Shown: in pieces, positions 52,260-61,044 of the stretch
How the letters are laid out: each line of letters starts with the position of its first letter
Numbering within the stretch: position 1 is the stretch's first letter
NCBI RefSeq assembly: GCF_000718165.1
Contig: NZ_JOEY01000001.1
Coordinates: 62,001 to 126,000, forward strand
DNA from: Streptomyces fulvoviolaceus
GTDB lineage: Bacteria > Actinomycetota > Actinomycetes > Streptomycetales > Streptomycetaceae
Length of the DNA stretch: 64,000 nucleotides
Reading direction: 5' to 3'
Made by a program: the position numbers and the translations under genes
The notes under the pieces: model-generated
The model's database searches: none
What the model saw: the letters and a program-made list of their open reading frames with translations, nothing else
What the model was told of the DNA's origin: nothing

Positions 52260-53522
52260 TCAGCACGGGTGCTCCGGCTGGGCGTGGGCCGACGCCCGGG
52301 TGAGTTTGCGGGTCGCGTGGATCAGCAGGGTCAAGGCGCCGATGCCGCAGGCGAGTGCCTGGACGCTGCCCGGGCCCCAGGTCGCTACGAGCGCCTCGAC
52401 CGGGGTGGACAGGAAGGCACAGCCCGGCAGGCGGGCTGCGAAGACCGTGGCCAGGGCGGTTGCCTGGGCTGTGGCGGTGACGGTGAGGACGAGTGGTGGG
52501 GCGTGGGTGAAGCCGTGTGTGGTGAGGAGGCGGGCCAGGAAGAGGAGGGCGCCGAGGGTGGTGGCCTGGGCGTAGGCGCCGGGTTCGTTCAGAGCTGTGG
52601 CGCACAGGGCCAGCAGGGTCGTCAGGGCACACAGATGGAGGGAGAACGTGCCCAGCAGCAGGGGGCGTACGGAGGCGGCGAACTCCTCGAGACCGCGACT
52701 GGCCGTCAGTTTGGGGCGCACGCGCACCGCGAAGAGGTGGGCGCTCCAGGCCGCGGGGGCGCAGGCCAGGGTGAGGGCGAGGACCGGGGCCGTGGCGAGG
52801 GGCCAGGGGGCGTCGGCGGCGCCGGTGGGCAGGGCGTCGGGGCCGCCGGTGACGGCCGCTCGGAGCAGGCCGTCACCCAGGGCCGCGTAGGCGACGAGCC
52901 AGCATGTCTGGGTGGCGGTGCCGGTGGGGTGTGTGCGGTCCGGCATGGCGAGGGGGCCGCGTGACAGGGCTGCGCGCAAAGCCAGGGAGACGGCCAGGGC
53001 GCCGACGACGGCCGCGATCAGGCGGGACTGGCCTTGGGTGAGATGGATCGCCACCGCTGTGGCCGCGCAGGCCGCGCCGGGCAGGAGGGTGAGCAGGGCC
53101 CAGTCGGCGCGGGCCCGGGGGGTTGCCCGTGGTGTGGGGGGCGGGGGTGTGTCCGCGTCTCTCGGGATGCGGGCGTACATCTCCTCGGCCAGTGAGAAGA
53201 CGTCCCGGTGGCGGAAGCGGGTCGCGGTGCGGTCGGTGACGCCGTGCGCCTCCAGGCCTGCCGCGATCTCCAAGGGGTCGACAGCTCGTTCGCAGAGCTC
53301 GCGGTGACGGTGCATCAGGGCCTTCACCGGGTCCACGGCCGTACGGCGGCCGGGAACAGGGGCGGGCTTGCGGCCGGTGGTCTGCGTGGCACGGTCTCCG
53401 GGTGCCTCGGCGGGCCCGTCCCGTAGGGCCGTCTCCGTCACGAGCCACTCCTCCGACTGTGGGTCCCACGCTCCGGGACTGCCCGGGGTCCCGGGGAGGT
53501 CCAGTTCGCCCAGGTCGCTCAT
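52260..53522 (-). CDS. Multi-pass membrane protein of exopolysaccharide-like cluster
   Basis: A 420-residue protein I do not recognise by domain name. Residues 1-125 are cytoplasmic and polar, with an ordered segment MHRHRELCERAVDPLEIAAG, HGVTDRTATRFRHRDVFSLA. After it come about eight to ten hydrophobic segments (for example WALLTLLPGAACAATAVAIH). Its ATG overlaps the glycosyltransferase stop (ATGA), so the two are co-translated. It could be the export or polymerising membrane partner (a PelG-like role), but no sequence match to PelG is evident. Confidence 0.75.
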   Translation of the reverse strand: MSDLGELDLPGTPGSPGAWDPQSEEWLVTETALRDGPAEAPGDRATQTTGRKPAPVPGRRTAVDPVKALMHRHRELCERAVDPLEIAAGLEAHGVTDRTATRFRHRDVFSLAEEMYARIPRDADTPPPPTPRATPRARADWALLTLLPGAACAATAVAIHLTQGQSRLIAAVVGALAVSLALRAALSRGPLAMPDRTHPTGTATQTCWLVAYAALGDGLLRAAVTGGPDALPTGAADAPWPLATAPVLALTLACAPAAWSAHLFAVRVRPKLTASRGLEEFAASVRPLLLGTFSLHLCALTTLLALCATALNEPGAYAQATTLGALLFLARLLTTHGFTHAPPLVLTVTATAQATALATVFAARLPGCAFLSTPVEALVATWGPGSVQALACGIGALTLLIHATRKLTRASAHAQPEHPC

Positions 53523-55213
53523 CCGGCAGCCCCCTCGGTCGCGGCGACGGGAGTCGTGGCGCGGACCGGAGGCCCCGCGGCCCAGCCGGGGCCGCCGCGG
53601 GCCACGACGCGGGCGCTGTGCTCGGTCCAGCGGCCGGGCACATGGGCCTCGGCGGGGGCGGCGAACGGCAGGGGTTCGCCGGTGTCGTCGAGAACGACGC
53701 GGTGGACCGGGGTGCGCGAGACGATCTCCAGGTAAATGCCGTGAAATGCCGTGATGTTCTGTTCCACGGTGAACAGTTCGAGCGCGCGGGCCCGGGCGGC
53801 GGCACCCAGGCGCTCACGGCGCTCGGGGTCGCGCAGCAGCGCGACGCACGCCTCGGCGAGCGCCCGCGGATTGCGCGGAGGGACGACGAGTCCGGTGCCG
53901 CCGATGACCTCCACGACCGCGCCGACGTCCGTGGACACCGTGGCGCGGCCGCAGAGCATCGCCTCGACCAGGCTGATCGGGAAGCCCTCGACGACGCTGG
54001 ACAGGACGGTCACGGCGCCCGACGCATACGCCTCGGCGAGGCTCGGGACCTCCGGGCCGCCGATCTCCTCGAAGGAGACCGGGTTGTCGCCGACGGCGTG
54101 CAGTCCCTCCGCCTCGTCGGGGAAGAGTTGTGCGGCCAGCGCCTTGCAGTGGCCGAGGTAGGCCGTGCCCTCGGCACCCGAGGGGGCGCCGACGATCCCC
54201 AGGCGCGTCTTCGGCTCCTCCTTGCGGATCTCCGCGAAGGCGTGCAGCAGGGAGATCAGGTCCTTGGTCGGTTCCACCCGGCCGACCCAGACCAGTGTGT
54301 CCGGGTCCGCGCACTCCGGGGACTCGCCGACCTCCGCGAAACGGGAGGTCTCCATGCCCGGGTAGACCGTGCGCAGCTTCTCGCGGTCGGCGCCGCAGCG
54401 CTCCTGCCAGCGGCGGGCGTGGGTGTTGCCGGGCGTGATGATCGCGGCCCGGCCGTAGATCTCGGCGGCGAGCCGGCCGTGGAAGGCGGCGAGCAGTGAC
54501 CGTACGGCGGGTGTGGACTCGGTGTCGGCCAGGTAGTGCGTCCGCAGCCGCACTCCGTACTCGGTCACCAGCAGAGGTACGCCACCGAAGTGGTGCGCGA
54601 GGAGTCCGGGCAGCGCCGCCGGGCCGCCGGACGTCGCGTGGCACAGGTCGACCGCGCCGAGGCCGTCGTCCTCGTACCAGTCGAGCGAGAGGGGGCGCAG
54701 GGCCTGTTCCAGGTGCGCGGCCACGGCGAGCAGATCCGGTACGCGCGCCTCGCGCGCCGTCCGCCGGGCGCCCGGCGCACGACAGGCGCGTTCCAGGGCG
54801 CGTACGGCGGTCTCGGAGCGGAGCGCGCCCACCAGCCCGCCCTCGTCGCGGGCGAGTTCGGCGAGTCCGTACAGAGCGTTGGCGAAACGGTCCGCCTCAG
54901 CGACAGACGACTCCTCGGAACCCCCGGCACACAGCGCCGCGGCCAACTCGCCGTAGCACTCGGCGAACCGTCGGCGCGCACGCCGCCCGTACCCGACCCC
55001 GTCGTCCTCGGCCGTCCACAGCGGTGCCGTACGCACCCTGCTGACCTGCGGCGGCAGTTCGACCCAGCCCTCATCCTCCTGGCGCTCGCTCCGGCTGAGC
55101 GCGTAGATGTCGAACTCGTGCTGCTCAAGCCCGCGCACGAGCCGGTCGCACCAGAGCCTGGCGTCACCGCTCACATACGGATAGCCACCCTCCGTAAGCA
55201 GTCCGATCCGCAC
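53519..55213 (-). CDS. PelF-like GT4 glycosyltransferase with DUF3492 domain
   Basis: A 564-residue glycosyltransferase with GT-B fold. The DUF3492 N-terminus reads VRIGLLTEGGYPYVSGDARL and DIYALSRSERQ; the catalytic half has LVWVGRVEPTKDLISLLHAF, GIVGAPSG and the EX7E region EGFPISLVEAMLCGRATVST. This architecture is that of PelF, which uses UDP-GlcNAc-type donors for cationic exopolysaccharide. The GTG at 55213 has AGGGG seven bases before it. First gene of a minus-strand set with a membrane protein, epimerase and spherulin-4-like protein. The real product is unproven. Confidence 0.85.
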   Translation of the reverse strand: MRIGLLTEGGYPYVSGDARLWCDRLVRGLEQHEFDIYALSRSERQEDEGWVELPPQVSRVRTAPLWTAEDDGVGYGRRARRRFAECYGELAAALCAGGSEESSVAEADRFANALYGLAELARDEGGLVGALRSETAVRALERACRAPGARRTAREARVPDLLAVAAHLEQALRPLSLDWYEDDGLGAVDLCHATSGGPAALPGLLAHHFGGVPLLVTEYGVRLRTHYLADTESTPAVRSLLAAFHGRLAAEIYGRAAIITPGNTHARRWQERCGADREKLRTVYPGMETSRFAEVGESPECADPDTLVWVGRVEPTKDLISLLHAFAEIRKEEPKTRLGIVGAPSGAEGTAYLGHCKALAAQLFPDEAEGLHAVGDNPVSFEEIGGPEVPSLAEAYASGAVTVLSSVVEGFPISLVEAMLCGRATVSTDVGAVVEVIGGTGLVVPPRNPRALAEACVALLRDPERRERLGAAARARALELFTVEQNITAFHGIYLEIVSRTPVHRVVLDDTGEPLPFAAPAEAHVPGRWTEHSARVVARGGPGWAAGPPVRATTPVAATEGAAG

Positions 55214-55293
55214 GAGTGCACCCCTGATCTCCCGTATGGGGAGCCGCCGTTGACCCGGCGGCTCGCAGCGGGACGAACGTATGCGGACAAGGC

Positions 55294-55327
55294 GGTGGTG
55301 CGATGGACGGTTGTCCATCGCACCACC
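55294..55327. terminator. Terminator of the peptide ABC operon
   Basis: GGTGGTGCGATGGAC, loop GGTT, then the perfect 15-base complement. It lies about 77 bases past the minus-strand ABC operon and before the glycosyltransferase start. Confidence 0.8.
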
Positions 55328-55403
55328 AAAAGGGGTGAACGCTCGTAACTTTCCCGTGCGGGTCGCGTTCGATCGCGCTAAGAGATCAAGCAGTTACGTT
55401 ACG

Positions 55404-56996
55404 TCAGGCCGCGGTCAGCTCTCGCCTGGCGGTTCTGCGCCGGGCCGCGACCTCCGGGTCGAGGGCCGGTACGGCGGCCAGCAGCTGCTTGGTGTACGGG
55501 TCCTGCGGGTTGTCGTACACCTCGTCGGCGGGGCCCTGTTCGACGATCCGCCCACGTTGCATCACCGCGACCCGGTCACTGACCTGGCGGACGACGGCCA
55601 GGTCGTGCGCGACGAAGACCAGCGCGAGTCCGAGTTCGCGCTGCAGCTCGCCGAGCAGGGCGACCACCTGGGCCTGGGTGGTGACGTCGAGCGCGGAGAC
55701 GGGCTCGTCGCAGACGATGACGCGCGGGTCGGCCGCGAGCGCGCGGGCGATGCCCACGCGCTGGCGCTGGCCACCGCTGAACTCGTGCGGATAGCGGTCG
55801 TAGTGCGCCGCTTCGAGCCCCACGCGCTCCAGCAGTTCCCTCACACGCCCCCTGATGCGCCCCTCGTCCCGTTCGCCACGCGCGCGGAGCGGGTCGGCGA
55901 TCGACTCGCCCACGCTGCGGCGGGGGTTGAGGGAGGAGACGGGGTCCTGGAAGACCATCTGGACGGCGGGATTCACGCCCACGCGCGCGTGCCCGTCGTG
56001 ACGGACCTCCCCCACCGTCGGCTCCAGCAGCCCGACCAGCATCCGCCCCAGGGTGGTCTTGCCACTGCCGCTCTCGCCGACGATGCCGAGGGTCTCGCCC
56101 CGGTGGACGGTCAGCGACACGTCGTCCACGGCCGCGAAGGCGCGCTTGCCGCGACCGAACTCGCGCCTGAGGCCGACGGCTTCCAGGACGACTTCCTCGG
56201 ACGCCTCCGAGGGGGCGCGCGACGCGTCCACGCGCGGGACCGCGGCCAGCAGATCGCGTGTGTACGGCTCCTTCGGCGCCCCGAGCACCGCGCCGACCCG
56301 CCCGTGCTCGACGACCCGCCCGTGCCGCATGACCAGCACCTCGTCGACGCTCTCGGCGGCGACGCCCACGTCATGGGTGACGAGCAGCAGCCCCATGCCG
56401 GTCTCCTCCCGCAGCGTGTGCAGCAGGTCGAGGATCTGGGCCTGGACGGTGACGTCGAGCGCGGTCGTCGGCTCGTCGGCGATCAGCAGGTCGGGCTCGC
56501 AGGCCAGCGCCATGGCGATGAGGGCGCGCTGGCGCATGCCGCCGCTGAACTCGTGGGGGCGGGAACGGGACCTGCGCTGTGCGTCCGGAATTCCCACCCG
56601 GTCCAGTACGTCGACGGCACGCGCGCGTGCCGCCCGCCGCGACGCCCGCGTGTGCACGCGGTACACCTCGGCGATCTGGTCGCCGATCGCGTAGTACGGA
56701 TCGAGCGAGGACAGCGGGTCCTGGAAGACCATGGCGGCCTTCGCGCCCCGCAGCCGCCGCAGTTCGTCGTCGGACGCCTCCTGTACGTCGGTGCCGGCGA
56801 CCTCGATCGAGCCGCCGACCCGCGCCCCCGTGCCGCGGTGCAGGCCCAGCAGGGCCGAGGCGACCGTGGACTTGCCGGAGCCGGACTCGCCCACCAGGGC
56901 CAGGGCGGCGCCCTGCTGCAGCCGGAAGGAGAGGCCGTCGACGGCCCGCAGGTCGCCGAACTCGACGGACAGATCCGTGACTTGGACGAGACTCAC
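55404..56996 (-). CDS. Peptide ABC transporter, fused dual ATP-binding protein
   Basis: A 530-residue protein joining the two ATPases (DppD- and DppF-like) of a dipeptide/oligopeptide importer. First domain: GESGSGKSTVASALLG, FSGGMRQRALIAMAL, LLIADEPTTALDV. Second domain: GESGSGKTTLGRML, FSGGQRQRVGIARAL, VIVCDEPVSALDV. Both are intact. The start overlaps the permease stop by four bases. Some related systems move nickel or siderophores rather than peptides. Last gene of the operon. Confidence 0.93.
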   Translation of the reverse strand: MSLVQVTDLSVEFGDLRAVDGLSFRLQQGAALALVGESGSGKSTVASALLGLHRGTGARVGGSIEVAGTDVQEASDDELRRLRGAKAAMVFQDPLSSLDPYYAIGDQIAEVYRVHTRASRRAARARAVDVLDRVGIPDAQRRSRSRPHEFSGGMRQRALIAMALACEPDLLIADEPTTALDVTVQAQILDLLHTLREETGMGLLLVTHDVGVAAESVDEVLVMRHGRVVEHGRVGAVLGAPKEPYTRDLLAAVPRVDASRAPSEASEEVVLEAVGLRREFGRGKRAFAAVDDVSLTVHRGETLGIVGESGSGKTTLGRMLVGLLEPTVGEVRHDGHARVGVNPAVQMVFQDPVSSLNPRRSVGESIADPLRARGERDEGRIRGRVRELLERVGLEAAHYDRYPHEFSGGQRQRVGIARALAADPRVIVCDEPVSALDVTTQAQVVALLGELQRELGLALVFVAHDLAVVRQVSDRVAVMQRGRIVEQGPADEVYDNPQDPYTKQLLAAVPALDPEVAARRRTARRELTAA

Positions 56997-57991
56997 GTCA
57001 GTACCACCCGTCGGTCGGCCACCGCGTACAGCACGTCGGCGACGGCGTTGGCGAGGACCACGAAGAAGCCGATGACCAGGACCATGCCGACGACGACCGG
57101 CAGGTCGACCACATTGACGGCGTGGACGAGCTCCTGGCCGATGCCGGGCAGGCCGAAGAGCGACTCGATGAGGACCGCGCCGCCCACCGCGCTGCCGAAG
57201 TCGTTGGCGTTCAGCGCGATGATCGGTGCCAGCGCGCCACGCAGGGCGTGCCGGCCGATGATCGACCTCTCACTGACGCCGTAGGCCCGGAAGGTCCGGA
57301 TGTGGTCCTCGGCGAGCGTCTCGAGCATCGATGCCCGGGTCAGCCGGGCGAAGTAGGCCGCCTCTCCGAGGGCGAGGGTGACCCACGGAAGCAGGAGGCC
57401 CCAGGCCCACTGCTCGGGGTCGTCGGAGAAGGCGACGTACTCCGGGAAGGGCAGCAGCTCCAACTGCCCGCAGATCACGATCATCAGGACGAGGCCGATG
57501 ACGAAGACGGGCGTGGAGATGCCCGCCAGGGTGACACCGGTCAGCGCGCGCTCGCTGAACCGGCCGCGCCGCCAGGCGGAGAGCACGCCGGTGCCGACGC
57601 CCAGCAGGAGCCAGAGCACCATCGCGCCGAACACCAGCGACAGGCTGACGGGCAGCTTGGTCAGGATGATCTGCATGACCTGCTGATCGCTCTGGTACGA
57701 CAGCCCGAGGCAGGGCGCCGAGCAGTGCGCGACGGACGTGCCGGTCGAGTAGTCCTGGCCGACGACGATGCCCTCGAGGAAGTGCCAGTAGCGCAGGTAC
57801 AGCGGGTCGTCGAGCTTGAGCTGCTGGGCGACCTGGTGCACCTGTTCCGGCGAGCAGCGCGGGCCGCAGGTGATCTGGGCGACGTTGCCGGGGGTGGCGT
57901 AGAAGACGACGTAGACGATCACCGAGAGGGCGAGCAGGGTGAGCACGGCGCCCACGGCCCGGCGCAGCGCGAAACCGGCGAAGCCGCTCAT
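56993..57991 (-). CDS. Peptide ABC transporter permease (DppB-like)
   Basis: A 332-residue permease with the DppB pattern: a first span (VLTLLALSVIVYVVFYATPG), an unusually Cys-containing external loop (AQITCGPRCSPEQ and AHCSAPCLG) and a five-span core with the EAA-type loop RAYGVSERSIIGRHALRGAL. The Cys pairs may form disulfides in the long extracellular loop. Overlaps both neighbours by four bases. Pairs with the next permease. Confidence 0.92.
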   Translation of the reverse strand: MSGFAGFALRRAVGAVLTLLALSVIVYVVFYATPGNVAQITCGPRCSPEQVHQVAQQLKLDDPLYLRYWHFLEGIVVGQDYSTGTSVAHCSAPCLGLSYQSDQQVMQIILTKLPVSLSLVFGAMVLWLLLGVGTGVLSAWRRGRFSERALTGVTLAGISTPVFVIGLVLMIVICGQLELLPFPEYVAFSDDPEQWAWGLLLPWVTLALGEAAYFARLTRASMLETLAEDHIRTFRAYGVSERSIIGRHALRGALAPIIALNANDFGSAVGGAVLIESLFGLPGIGQELVHAVNVVDLPVVVGMVLVIGFFVVLANAVADVLYAVADRRVVLT

Positions 57992-59001
57992 GCGGTGCCC
58001 TCCTTGCCGGCCTTGTTCTCGCTCTTGCGGCCCGTTCCGACGCGCAGGCGGGAGGCCGCGCGCGGGTCGAGGGCGGTGCGGACGCCGTCGCCGAGGACGG
58101 TGAGCGCGAGCACGGTCACGAACAGCGCGCCCGCGGGCAGCAACAGGTACTGCGGGGCCGCCTGGTACCAGACGTTGGCCGCGGAGAGCATCTGTCCCCA
58201 GGACGGCGTCGGCGGCTTCACACCGACGCCGAGGAAGGACAGGGCGGCCTCGATGCTGATGTTGGCCGGCACCATGAGCGCGGCATAGGTGATGACGGGT
58301 GCGGCGAGGCCGGGCAGCAGATCACGGCGGGCGATCCGCCACGTTCCCCAGCCGCTGAGCCGGGCGGCGGCGACGTAGTCGAGTTCCTTGAGGGTGAGCG
58401 TCGCGGCACGCGCGATCTTGCCGATGGTCCCCCAGGCGACGAACCCGATGATGAGCGAGACCAGCACCGGCCTCGGGAAGTTGCCGGGCACGATGGCCAG
58501 CAACGCCAACGCCATGATCATCAGTGGCAGGGCGACGATGATGTCGGTGATCCGGCTCAACAGTTGATCAACCCATCGGTTGCCGAGCGCGGCCGCGACG
58601 CCCACGACGACGCCGAGGAGGACCTGCACGGTGGTCGCCGCGAGCGCGACGCCCAGAGAGACCCGGGCGCCGTACACCAACCGCGCGAACAGATCCCGCC
58701 CGGTCTGCGGTTCGACACCCAGCCAGTGGTCCCCGCTGATGCCTCCGAACGACCCGATCGGCACGCCCCCGCGCGCGGAGTCGACGAGCGACGGGTGGTA
58801 GGTGGTCGGGTCCTGGCCCTCGATCGCTGTGAGCAGCGGTGCGGCGAGCGCGACCAGGACGAGCAGCGCGACGACGGCCGCCGCGACGAGGGCGGCGCGC
58901 TGCGTCCGCAGCCGCCGCCAGAACTGACGAGCCCCCGAGGGCCCCGGGACGGGCTCCACGCCCGTCCCGGCGGCCTCGGTGGCGACAAGTGCCTCGCTCA
59001 T
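57988..59001 (-). CDS. Peptide ABC transporter permease (DppC-like)
   Basis: A 337-residue partner permease with the DppC N-terminal cytoplasmic part followed by ALVAAAVVALLVLVALAAPL, a conserved FAWxGxD-like segment (HWLGVEPQTGRDLFARLVYG) and core helices ending LPAGALFVTVLALTVLGDG. The C-terminus RTALDPRAASRLR is the usual DppC ending. The ATG at 59001 was preferred over 59040, which would overlap the binding-protein gene. It starts four bases after that gene ends. Confidence 0.93.
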   Translation of the reverse strand: MSEALVATEAAGTGVEPVPGPSGARQFWRRLRTQRAALVAAAVVALLVLVALAAPLLTAIEGQDPTTYHPSLVDSARGGVPIGSFGGISGDHWLGVEPQTGRDLFARLVYGARVSLGVALAATTVQVLLGVVVGVAAALGNRWVDQLLSRITDIIVALPLMIMALALLAIVPGNFPRPVLVSLIIGFVAWGTIGKIARAATLTLKELDYVAAARLSGWGTWRIARRDLLPGLAAPVITYAALMVPANISIEAALSFLGVGVKPPTPSWGQMLSAANVWYQAAPQYLLLPAGALFVTVLALTVLGDGVRTALDPRAASRLRVGTGRKSENKAGKEGTA

Positions 59002-59005
59002 CGGG

Positions 59006-60724
59006 TTACTTGACCGCGACCTGCGAGATGTCCAGCACACCGGTCCAGTCGCTGATCACGACGTTCCTGATGTCCTTGCCGTACAGCCGCTTGTAGACGG
59101 GGTGGAACAGCGGCACGGTCAGCGCCTGCTCGCCGATCTTCTTGTCCAGTGCACCCCACCGCTTGGCGGCAGCGTCAAGATCGGTCAACTTGTTGATCGC
59201 GTCAATCTCGGCATTGACCGACTTGTCGTTCAGCAGGCCCGTGTTGAAGTTCGATCCATCCTTGACGATCTGCCGGCCGTCGAAGATCGGGGCGAGGAAG
59301 GGACCGCCGGACGGCCAGTCCGCACCCCAGTGGGCGAGGAAGAAGCCGGGCTCGGTCTTCACGTTGTGGATCTTGTCGGAGTAGTCGTTGTCCTCGAGAC
59401 CCTGCAGCTTGACCGTGATGCCGGCCTTCTTGAGCGCGTCCTGGACCGCGGTCGCGATCTCCGGGCTGGTCTCGAAGTCCTTGGCGTTGGAGTGGGTCAG
59501 GGTGATGGTGAGCCCGTTCTTGTAACCGGCCTCCGCCAGCAGCTCCTTGGCCTTGGCCGCGTTGCCGGTCTTGCCCGCCGGGAACAGGTCGTACGGCTCG
59601 TAGCCGAAGGACTTCTGGTTGGGCAGGAAGGTGGTCGCGGCCTCGGCGAGCGCGGAACCGCCGGCCGCGTTGACCACGGACGACCGGTCGATGGCGTACG
59701 AGATCGCCTGTCGCACCTTGACGTTGTCGAACGGCTTCACCGTCGGGTTGAACGCGATGTAGTTCGTGTAGCCGAAGTGGCCCGTGCCGACGCGCGAGGC
59801 CAGCTCCTTGTCACCCGTCACCTTGGCGAGCTCGGCCGGCCCGAGGTTGGTGTCCGTGGTGACCGCGGCCGCGTCCGTCCCCTGGGACGAGGACAGCCGC
59901 TGGTTGATCACGGACGAGTCGAGCCCGGACCGTACGTCGATCTTGTCCGGGTAGGCCTTGCGCTCGGCGTCCGTCGAGGCGGACCAGTAGGTGTTGCGTG
60001 CCAGGACGATCCGCTCACCGTCGTTCTCGTTCGTGACGACCTTGTACGGGCCGGACGAGACCGGGTGCTCCTCGTACTTGGTGCCCGTGTCCTTGGCCTT
60101 CGGGACCGGCGTGGTCTGCGTCTGCGTGGCCAGGTACGGGAACTCGCCCTCGGACTTGTTGAGATGGAAGACGATGGTCCGGCTGTCCGGCGTCTCGATG
60201 GCCGACAGGCCCTTCTTGTCCTTGTACGGCCCCTGGTAGTCGGCCGCCCCGACCAGCCAGTCCCTCAGGTAGGGGGCGCCGCCGGACAGCTCGGGGGCGA
60301 AGGAGCGCTCGATGCCGTACTTGATGTCGGCCGAGGTGATCGCGGTGCCGTCCTCGTACTTGAGGCCCTTCTTCAGGGTGTACGTCCACACGGTCGCGTT
60401 CTTGCTCGGGCGCCCGGTGTCGGTGGCGAGGTCGGGGACGACCTTCGCACCGGCGGCGCCGTTCTCGCGGTTGCGCGTGGTGAGCGTACGGAACACGAGG
60501 GAGGGCACGTTGCCGCCGCCGGAGGTGTACAGGCGGGCGGGGTCGAAGTCCTGCTGCGGACTGGAGTTCAGGACCGTGAGGGTGCCGCCCTTGTGGGGCG
60601 TGGAGTCGCCACCGGAGCTCTTGGCATCGTTGTCCTCAGGGCCGCAGGCGGCGGCGCCCGCTGCCAGGACCAGGCCTACGGATGCCGCGGCCACGCGGCG
60701 CGCTATGACGGACGGTTGACGCAT
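59006..60724 (-). CDS. Peptide ABC transporter substrate-binding lipoprotein (SBP family 5)
   Basis: A 572-residue receptor. The signal VAAASVGLVLAAGAAACGPE gives lipidation at Cys27. Family-5 marks: GGTLTVLNSSPQQDFDPARL at the mature N-terminus, VWTYTLKKGLKYEDGTAITS, SADIKYGIERSF, and VRQAISYAIDRSSVV. The C-terminal lobe (VFHLNKSEGEFPY, GVLDISQVAVK) is complete, unlike the remnant at 3.5-4.1 kb. Likely ligands are oligopeptides. The gene lies 171 bases after a leader-peptide ORF that probably controls the operon. Confidence 0.94.
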   Translation of the reverse strand: MRQPSVIARRVAAASVGLVLAAGAAACGPEDNDAKSSGGDSTPHKGGTLTVLNSSPQQDFDPARLYTSGGGNVPSLVFRTLTTRNRENGAAGAKVVPDLATDTGRPSKNATVWTYTLKKGLKYEDGTAITSADIKYGIERSFAPELSGGAPYLRDWLVGAADYQGPYKDKKGLSAIETPDSRTIVFHLNKSEGEFPYLATQTQTTPVPKAKDTGTKYEEHPVSSGPYKVVTNENDGERIVLARNTYWSASTDAERKAYPDKIDVRSGLDSSVINQRLSSSQGTDAAAVTTDTNLGPAELAKVTGDKELASRVGTGHFGYTNYIAFNPTVKPFDNVKVRQAISYAIDRSSVVNAAGGSALAEAATTFLPNQKSFGYEPYDLFPAGKTGNAAKAKELLAEAGYKNGLTITLTHSNAKDFETSPEIATAVQDALKKAGITVKLQGLEDNDYSDKIHNVKTEPGFFLAHWGADWPSGGPFLAPIFDGRQIVKDGSNFNTGLLNDKSVNAEIDAINKLTDLDAAAKRWGALDKKIGEQALTVPLFHPVYKRLYGKDIRNVVISDWTGVLDISQVAVK

Positions 60725-60895
60725 CGGAGACGACCTCTCGAAGTGACAAGTCTCGGATCGCGAGACAGATAGACGAGGAGTGAGACGAAAGTGAACAGAC
60801 GTCTGCCCCGGCGTCGGGTCGTCGGAAATCCGCGACACAGGTCACGGGTCACGGAGAGGAGTGAGAAGTCGCGACGCGAACGCCAGGGGCGAGCG

Positions 60896-60988
60896 TCAGC
60901 GACAGTGGATGTCGGCCACGCAGAGCGCGGTCACGCCGATGAGCGCCAGCTCGATGGCGGCGCGCTCGGCAACATGACTAGACCACAT
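60896..60988 (-). CDS. 30-codon leader peptide of the peptide ABC operon
   Basis: Encodes a peptide starting MWSSHVAERAAIELALIGVT and ending ALCVADIHCR, with two Cys and one His near the end. No ribosome site precedes its ATG, but a good promoter ends seven bases upstream, so the message is probably leaderless with the ATG at or next to the 5' end. The 171 bases to the binding-protein gene contain a GTCTCG-CGATC-CGAGAC hairpin. A sensing role for amino-acid supply is a reasonable guess. Confidence 0.6.
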   Translation of the reverse strand: MWSSHVAERAAIELALIGVTALCVADIHCR

Positions 60989-60995
60989 GCGCAGA

Positions 60996-61033
60996 AATAT
61001 GAACGAACTTTCCCCCCATGTCAACGTGACATG
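60996..61033 (-). promoter_or_regulatory. Promoter with overlapping 17-bp palindromic operator
   Basis: On the minus strand: -35 TTGACA (61019-61024), 17-base spacer, -10 CATATT (60996-61001). The -35 sits inside CATGTCA-ACG-TGACATG (61017-61033), a perfect palindrome. A repressor bound there would block RNA polymerase directly. The expected transcription start coincides with the leader ATG at 60988. Confidence 0.7.
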
Positions 61034-61044
61034 AGTGACGCCCG

